A stretch of DNA of 18,355 bases from CAZLBC01 sp964557575. GTDB lineage: Bacteria > Planctomycetota > Phycisphaerae > SM23-33. Shown here in pieces: positions 15,888 to 18,355 of this stretch. The notes below the pieces were generated by a model. That model ran no database searches and was not told where the DNA came from. It saw only the letters and a list, made by a program, of their open reading frames with translations. The position numbers were made by a program, and so were the translations under genes. The stretch lies in contig CAZLBC010000091.1 in NCBI GenBank assembly GCA_964557575.1, positions 1 through 18,355 of the forward strand, given 5' to 3'. Every line of letters begins with the position of its first letter. Position 1 is the stretch's first letter.

Positions 15888-16883
15888 ATGAGACAAGCCG
15901 TGAACGTATTCTGCCTTGCGGCGGTGATGACGTGCGCCACGGGATGCGCGACCGCGCTGCACCCGGTCTGCATCAAGCTCCCGGAAATCCGGACAAACGG
16001 CGCCGGCCGGAACAACAGCGGCGATGCCATCGCCGTTGTCGTCAGGGATGAGCGTTTCACCGACAGGAACGCCGCTGAACAAAAAACGCGGGTCGTCGGC
16101 CTGATCAAAGACATGACCGGCAGGGCCGTCAACGAGGTATACCTCGTCAACTCCTCGTCCCTGTCCGAGATAACCGCGGGTCGCATTTCACATATCCTTC
16201 GCGGAAACGGATTCCCGGTATCCGGCTCTTTTCCCGACACCGCCGCGGATATCAGGACGCGCCGGCTCACCGCACGGGAGGCCGAATCCGCCGCCGACGA
16301 CCGGTCGAACCAGTTGGCTGAAATGCGCCTGTCGGCCGACGGCGGTGAGCACGGCCGTTACTATACCGACAGCCCGCGGCAGATACACAAGACGGCGGAC
16401 GCGTGGATACAGGAGGGGCTGAAGGGCAAGCTGCCGCTGAAGGCCCGTTCGTGCGAGGCGATCCTCTACGTGAAGATACGCGACTGCCGGACGGTCAGCA
16501 GCTACGGGCGGTGGGAGGTGGACGTCGGCGCGCGGTGCCGGGCGGAACTGTTCCTGCTGCCGGCGTCGGGCGCGCGGCGGAACCCGGTGTGGGCGGTCAG
16601 TTGCAGCGGGGTCGGGTCGCAATCGTCGCCGGTGCTGCTGGAACAGAACTTCCAGGACACCCTGAAGGAAAGCTTCGAGGGGATGATGGCACAGGTCGGC
16701 GCGGCGGTCGACAGCCCGGCGTTCAAGACGTCGCTGAAGCAGATCCTTTCGCAGGATGTCAACCTGCGGCGCATATTCAAAAAGCGGTTCAGCATCGACG
16801 TGGCGGCCGCCGGGTCGGGCGGGGCTGGCGGGGTTGGCGGGGTTGGCGTGGCGGGTGGTATGCCGGGGTATGAATTGCCGTAG
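15888..16883 (+). CDS. Predicted lipoprotein of unknown function
   Basis: I do not recognise this 331-residue protein by name. The N-terminus 'NVFCLAAVMTCATGC' looks like a lipoprotein signal with Cys20 as the lipidated residue, although -3 is Ala rather than Leu. Residues 45-115 ('AIAVVVRDERF' ... 'ISHILRGNGFPVSG') and 190-270 ('AILYVKIRDC' ... a long amphipathic helix) resemble the alternating strands of YajG/ABC-auxiliary-type outer-membrane lipoproteins; this is a structural guess. The C-terminus after residue 308 is a Gly/Ala/Val tract encoded by a 9-bp tandem repeat. GAGG lies about 10 nt before the ATG. The gene is the last backbone gene before the cassette array. Confidence 0.7.
   Translation: MRQAVNVFCLAAVMTCATGCATALHPVCIKLPEIRTNGAGRNNSGDAIAVVVRDERFTDRNAAEQKTRVVGLIKDMTGRAVNEVYLVNSSSLSEITAGRISHILRGNGFPVSGSFPDTAADIRTRRLTAREAESAADDRSNQLAEMRLSADGGEHGRYYTDSPRQIHKTADAWIQEGLKGKLPLKARSCEAILYVKIRDCRTVSSYGRWEVDVGARCRAELFLLPASGARRNPVWAVSCSGVGSQSSPVLLEQNFQDTLKESFEGMMAQVGAAVDSPAFKTSLKQILSQDVNLRRIFKKRFSIDVAAAGSGGAGGVGGVGVAGGMPGYELP
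16812..16844 (+). repeat. 9-bp G-rich tandem repeat with quadruplex potential
   Basis: Three 9-bp units, GGCGGGGCT then two of GGCGGGGTT (16818-16844), lie in the 3' end of the lipoprotein gene and encode Gly-Gly-Val-type triplets. Together with upstream GGG runs they give five G-tracts of 3-4 bases with 1-5 base spacers, a G-quadruplex motif on the coding strand. Confidence 0.75.
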
Positions 16884-16918
16884 CGGGGGGATACGTTTTG
16901 ATATTATTTTTATAAACC

Positions 16919-16949
16919 CGGTGGATGTAATCAGGTGCCAGTACCACCG
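16919..16949 (+). other. Stem-loop downstream of unknown lipoprotein
   Basis: CGGTGG (16919-16924) pairs with CCACCG (16944-16949) around a 19-nt loop, 35 nt after the lipoprotein stop codon. There is no T-run after it, so termination by this element is doubtful. It lies just outside the proposed cassette-array boundary. Confidence 0.3.
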
Positions 16950-16952
16950 TCG

Positions 16953-17007
16953 CCTGAACAACGGGGTAAGGCTTCCTCTCGTCTCGTGAAGTACCCAACA
17001 GTTCTGT
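16953..17007 (-). other. Candidate degenerate attC site
   Basis: Read on the minus strand, this 55-bp site has R'' ACAGAAC and R' GTTCAGG, pairing at five of seven positions including AAC/GTT. Each is followed inward by a 4-nt unpaired spacer (TGTT, CGTT). The stem pairs GGGTA with TACCC and CTTC with GAAG. The bulge is three bases and on the R' arm, unlike the two other sites. R'' matches the complement of the cassette 5' end at 17062-17068 at six of seven positions. It may be a decayed or unusual attC. Confidence 0.45.
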
Positions 17008-17067
17008 CAGGCTGTCATCCTGTAATCGCAGCTTTCCATTCTGAATGAGTCATCTTCTTGAACCGAA
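16959..17067 (-). mobile_element. Short cassette-like unit without clear gene
   Basis: Between the well-formed attC at 17062-17119 and the degenerate site at 16953-17007 there are only about 54 bp. The sole in-frame start, at 17052, would encode 12 residues (MTHSEWKAAITG), with an AAGAAG sequence before it. An octamer series (CTGTCAGG, CTGTCATC, CTGTAATC) lies at 17004-17027. It is either a non-coding cassette or a deletion remnant at the array's end. Confidence 0.4.
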
Positions 17068-17119
17068 CCTTGCGACTGAGGCGCGCTTTCAAGCGTCGCC
17101 TCCAGCCGACTTGTTCGCT
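17062..17119 (-). other. Integron attC site downstream of GmhB-like gene
   Basis: On the minus strand this 58-bp site reads R'' AGCGAAC, a 4-nt spacer AAGT, a left arm, a short loop, a right arm, a 4-nt spacer CAAG and R' GTTCGGT. R'' and R' pair at six of seven positions. The arms form 16 base pairs: CGGCTG with CAGTCG (one G-T), AGGCG with CGCCT, and CGCTT with AAGCG. Single G and A bases are left unpaired on the R'' arm. These are the defining structural features of attC sites used by integron integrases. The opening AACAAGTCG resembles class 1 cassette attC ends. The GmhB-like stop codon lies in the loop. Confidence 0.85.
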
Positions 17120-17706
17120 GTCTGTCTTTCTGTTTGCTGTCCGGAGACTTGTGCGAGGATCTGCTCGGTGGCCTCGCGAATACCATCGACGACGATCGTT
17201 TGCACTGCGATTTCTGCACGATGCTTCATCCCATGGCCGGAAAGAACATACATGCCTGTGGCTTCCACCCGCGTGGCAAGTTCGACATCATGAGGGTGAT
17301 CTCCGACTACGAAAGAGCGTTGAAGGTTTATACCGAACTCCCGTTCCGCCCTTTTCAGGAAGTAAGGGTTGGGTTTTATGCACTGGCAGTCGGAGGAACG
17401 TTGGTGAGGGCAGACGTAGGTTGCGGCAATCGGAGCGCCCTTGGCCGCGAGGTACTTCTCGACGTAATCATTCACCCGTTGCACGTCTTCGATAGTAATC
17501 GTGCCTTTGGCCACACCAGACTGATTCGTAACGATAAACAAGGCGAAGTGCTCAGCCAGGCAACGAAGCGCTGGGACCGTATCCTTGAAAAACACCACTT
17601 GCGCCGGGTCCGAAAGGTCGCCGCGATCCTCGATTATGGTACCGTCACGGTCCAAGAACACGGCAGCGCGAGGATTCTCTTGTCGGATGCTTGTCTTAGT
17701 TGGCAT
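17089..17706 (-). CDS. GmhB-like HAD phosphatase, cassette-borne
   Basis: This 205-residue HAD-IIIA phosphatase is of the D-glycero-manno-heptose-1,7-bisphosphate 7-phosphatase type, which supplies heptose for lipopolysaccharide or S-layer glycans. Motif I 'FLDRDGT' (Asp19, Asp21), motif II 'VTNQSG' (59-64), the zinc site C99-x-H101-x5-C107-x-C109, Lys111 and motif IV 'GDHPHD' (135-140) are intact, so it should be active. A polar tail of about 15 residues is encoded by the attC site, where the stop codon lies. The cassette boundary at 17723/17724 rules out longer starts; GGAG precedes two adjacent ATGs (17709 and 17706), and I prefer the second for spacing. No other heptose-pathway gene is nearby. 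HisB-N-type histidinol-phosphatase activity is the main alternative. Confidence 0.88.
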   Translation of the reverse strand: MPTKTSIRQENPRAAVFLDRDGTIIEDRGDLSDPAQVVFFKDTVPALRCLAEHFALFIVTNQSGVAKGTITIEDVQRVNDYVEKYLAAKGAPIAATYVCPHQRSSDCQCIKPNPYFLKRAEREFGINLQRSFVVGDHPHDVELATRVEATGMYVLSGHGMKHRAEIAVQTIVVDGIREATEQILAQVSGQQTERQTANKSAGGDA

Positions 17707-17723
17707 CATTGTTCTCCAGCGAA
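17114..17723 (-). mobile_element. Integron gene cassette carrying GmhB-like phosphatase
   Basis: The cassette runs from TTCGCT (complement of 17718-17723), just after the upstream attC, to the end of its own R'' region; its attC extends to 17062. Its 5' end GTTCGCT is the exact 7-bp complement of R'' AGCGAAC at 17113-17119, as expected if both came from one circular cassette. Packing is tight: the ribosome-binding site begins a few bases inside the boundary and the stop codon is inside attC. GC content is lower than in the backbone. Confidence 0.8.
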
Positions 17724-17781
17724 CGTCACACCTCACTGGATTCGGCCGCAGGTCGAATTCCAGTGGAGGTGATTGTTATCT
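17718..17781 (-). other. Integron attC site downstream of toxin-antitoxin pair
   Basis: On the minus strand this 64-bp site reads R'' AGATAAC, spacer AAT, left arm, a 9-nt loop ACCTGCGGC, right arm, spacer TGAC and R' GTTCGCT. R''/R' pair at five of seven positions including AAC/GTT. The arms form 16 base pairs: CACCTC with GAGGTG, ACTGGA with TCCAGT, and TTCG with CGAA. Single C and A bases are extrahelical on the R'' arm, in the same relative places as in the neighbouring attC. It marks the abrupt change from the GmhB cassette to the AT-rich toxin-antitoxin cassette. Confidence 0.87.
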
Positions 17782-18036
17782 CTATTGTTTATAGACATCT
17801 TTTCTATGCCGGATACGTGTGATTAATACAGTATCATCCATGATAGAAAAAATGATTCTATAATCTCCAATTCTTAATTTTCTAAACCCTGCAAAATTCC
17901 CTTTTAACTCTGGGCATGATCCCGCTTTTGCTGGAAGCTCTTCTTCTATTTTATCTAAAATGGCACCTGCTTGTTTTTTGTTAATTTTCTTTAAATCTTT
18001 GGAAACAGACTTTTTGAAAGTGATCTTATAAATCAA
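17782..18036 (-). CDS. RelE/ParE family toxin
   Basis: This 84-residue basic protein has the RelE-fold pattern: 'YKITFKKSVSKDLKKI' (strand then helix), a second helix ending near residue 35, 'LKGNFAGFRKLRIGDYRIIF' (44-63) with the conserved R-x-R-x-G-x-YR series, and 'RIRHRKDVYKQ' at the C-terminus. RelE members cut ribosome-bound mRNA and ParE members poison gyrase. The retained arginines and final Tyr favour the RelE type, but this is inference. The gene overlaps the antitoxin gene by 11 nt and ends one base from the attC R''. Low GC and lysine-rich codons contrast with the backbone. Confidence 0.9.
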   Translation of the reverse strand: MIYKITFKKSVSKDLKKINKKQAGAILDKIEEELPAKAGSCPELKGNFAGFRKLRIGDYRIIFSIMDDTVLITRIRHRKDVYKQ

Positions 18037-18244
18037 GTTCTTCCCTCATTTGATCTATCGTGATTACAGGATCTGTAGTATCGTGGAGACGATCGAAGGC
18101 AATCTGTAAATCAACTTGTTCGTCCAGATAGGCTTCCAAGGCCTTTTTGATGAGAAAAGAACGAGACCTCTCGGTGTTTTTTGAAACCGCATCCAGCTCT
18201 TTAGCTAGATCATCGGGTATTCTGACTGATAGTGTTTTACTCAT
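18026..18244 (-). CDS. Ribbon-helix-helix antitoxin (CopG/RHH type)
   Basis: The 72-residue protein has an N-terminal RHH DNA-binding domain: the strand 'KTLSVRIPDDLAKEL' and the helices 'SRSFLIKKALEAYLDEQ'. It is followed by an acidic tail ('ITIDQMREELDL') that would wrap the RelE-type toxin and neutralise it. It precedes the toxin gene, as is usual, and overlaps it by 11 nt, which couples their translation. GGAG lies about 8 nt before the ATG. RHH antitoxins normally repress their own operon; a palindrome over the -10 element just upstream is the obvious operator. Confidence 0.9.
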   Translation of the reverse strand: MSKTLSVRIPDDLAKELDAVSKNTERSRSFLIKKALEAYLDEQVDLQIAFDRLHDTTDPVITIDQMREELDL

Positions 18245-18273
18245 TGCATATCTCCATTGTAATCGCTTGTATT

Positions 18274-18305
18274 ACATTGTACACAATGTCCTGCATCATT
18301 GTCAA
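18274..18305 (-). promoter_or_regulatory. Toxin-antitoxin promoter with overlapping palindromic operator
   Basis: Read leftwards, a perfect TTGACA (complement of 18300-18305) is followed after 18 bp by TACAAT (complement of 18276-18281), five of six to consensus. The inverted repeat ACATTG-TACA-CAATGT (18274-18289) covers the -10, so antitoxin binding there would block RNA polymerase. The start codon is about 30 nt downstream. Confidence 0.7.
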
Positions 18306-18320
18306 GTGTCTTTAATAAAG

Positions 18321-18355
18321 AGATAACGTCTGCCTTGAGAAGCGGACGTCAGGCC
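18321..18355 (-). other. Truncated attC site at window edge
   Basis: The minus-strand R' GTTATCT (18321-18327) is preceded by AGAC and then CTCAAGGC, which resembles the L' half of attC sites. The L'' and R'' half would lie beyond the window. The call rests mainly on the exact complement with R'' AGATAAC of the toxin-antitoxin cassette. Confidence 0.6.

Larger units (their letters stand above)
17775..18327 (-). mobile_element. Integron gene cassette carrying toxin-antitoxin pair
   Basis: The 5' end on the minus strand is GTTATCT (complement of 18321-18327) and the downstream R'' is AGATAAC (complement of 17775-17781), an exact 7-bp match as cassette circularisation requires. The unit contains its own promoter, antitoxin and toxin, and is clearly AT-rich compared with the backbone, so it was acquired independently. 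Toxin-antitoxin cassettes with private promoters are known in large chromosomal integrons, where they counter loss of the array. Confidence 0.8.

Noticed and set aside
17134..17772. 212-codon plus-strand open frame opposite the GmhB-like gene
   Set aside because: It runs antisense to intact HAD motifs and through an attC site; no domain features.
18326..18349. Simple hairpin ACGTCTGC/GCGGACGT at the right edge as a terminator
   Set aside because: There is no T-run and it overlaps the R' heptamer of a cassette boundary; a partial attC cut by the window explains it better.
1..18355. CRISPR array, insertion sequence, rRNA or prophage genes
   Set aside because: No regularly spaced repeats, transposase, phage structural gene or rRNA-like segment was seen on either strand.

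Overview
The window is 18.4 kb of mostly GC-rich bacterial chromosome. It ends on the right in a short, compositionally different segment that I read as an integron gene-cassette array. The backbone suggests a PVC-type bacterium, most likely Planctomycetota. The clues are a Tat-exported Gfo/Idh/MocA oxidoreductase with a QKP motif, a GH97 glycosidase, DUF4416, an enlarged RNase HII-like protein, a STAS protein and a K+-dependent membrane pyrophosphatase. This placement rests on gene content only and is moderately certain.

Layout, left to right. Positions 1-387 hold no recognisable gene, only two hairpins. Positions 388-3857 (minus) are a likely operon: LacX-like aldose 1-epimerase, GH97 alpha-glycosidase, DUF4416. 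Positions 3926-10817 (minus) are a housekeeping run: hppA, rsfS, argS, pgeF, an RNase HII-like protein and a STAS protein, with tight spacing (TGA-C-ATG between rsfS and argS; ATGA overlap between pgeF and the RNase H gene). rpsU (minus) lies upstream with its own promoter and a leader of about 125 nt. Positions 11489-12931 (plus) encode the oxidoreductase, closed by a textbook terminator. Positions 13039-14700 (minus) encode a RACo-like ferredoxin/ASKHA corrinoid-activation protein. Positions 14832-16883 (plus) encode two lipoproteins, one an alpha/beta hydrolase and one unknown. The unknown lipoprotein has a structured leader and a 9-bp G-rich repeat in its 3' end.

From about 16950 to the right edge both genes and recombination sites read on the minus strand. 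A RelE/ParE-CopG toxin-antitoxin cassette is followed by a GmhB-like HAD phosphatase cassette and then by a cassette of about 110 bp with no convincing gene. Two sites (17718-17781 and 17062-17119) fold as attC sites, each with an R''/R' pair around AAC/GTT, a short unpaired spacer, and a 16-bp stem with two extrahelical bases on the R'' arm. The cassettes are self-consistent: each cassette's 5' end (GTTATCT; GTTCGCT) is the exact 7-bp complement of the R'' of its own downstream attC (AGATAAC; AGCGAAC). A third, degenerate attC lies at 16953-17007, and the right edge cuts a fourth. No integron integrase is in the window. It would lie beyond 18355, or the array is an integrase-less cluster (CALIN).

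How the genes work together: the GH97 and the epimerase probably act on the same released sugar. hppA, rsfS, argS and rpsU are energy and translation functions. The toxin-antitoxin cassette, with its own promoter and overlapping operator, probably stabilises the array.
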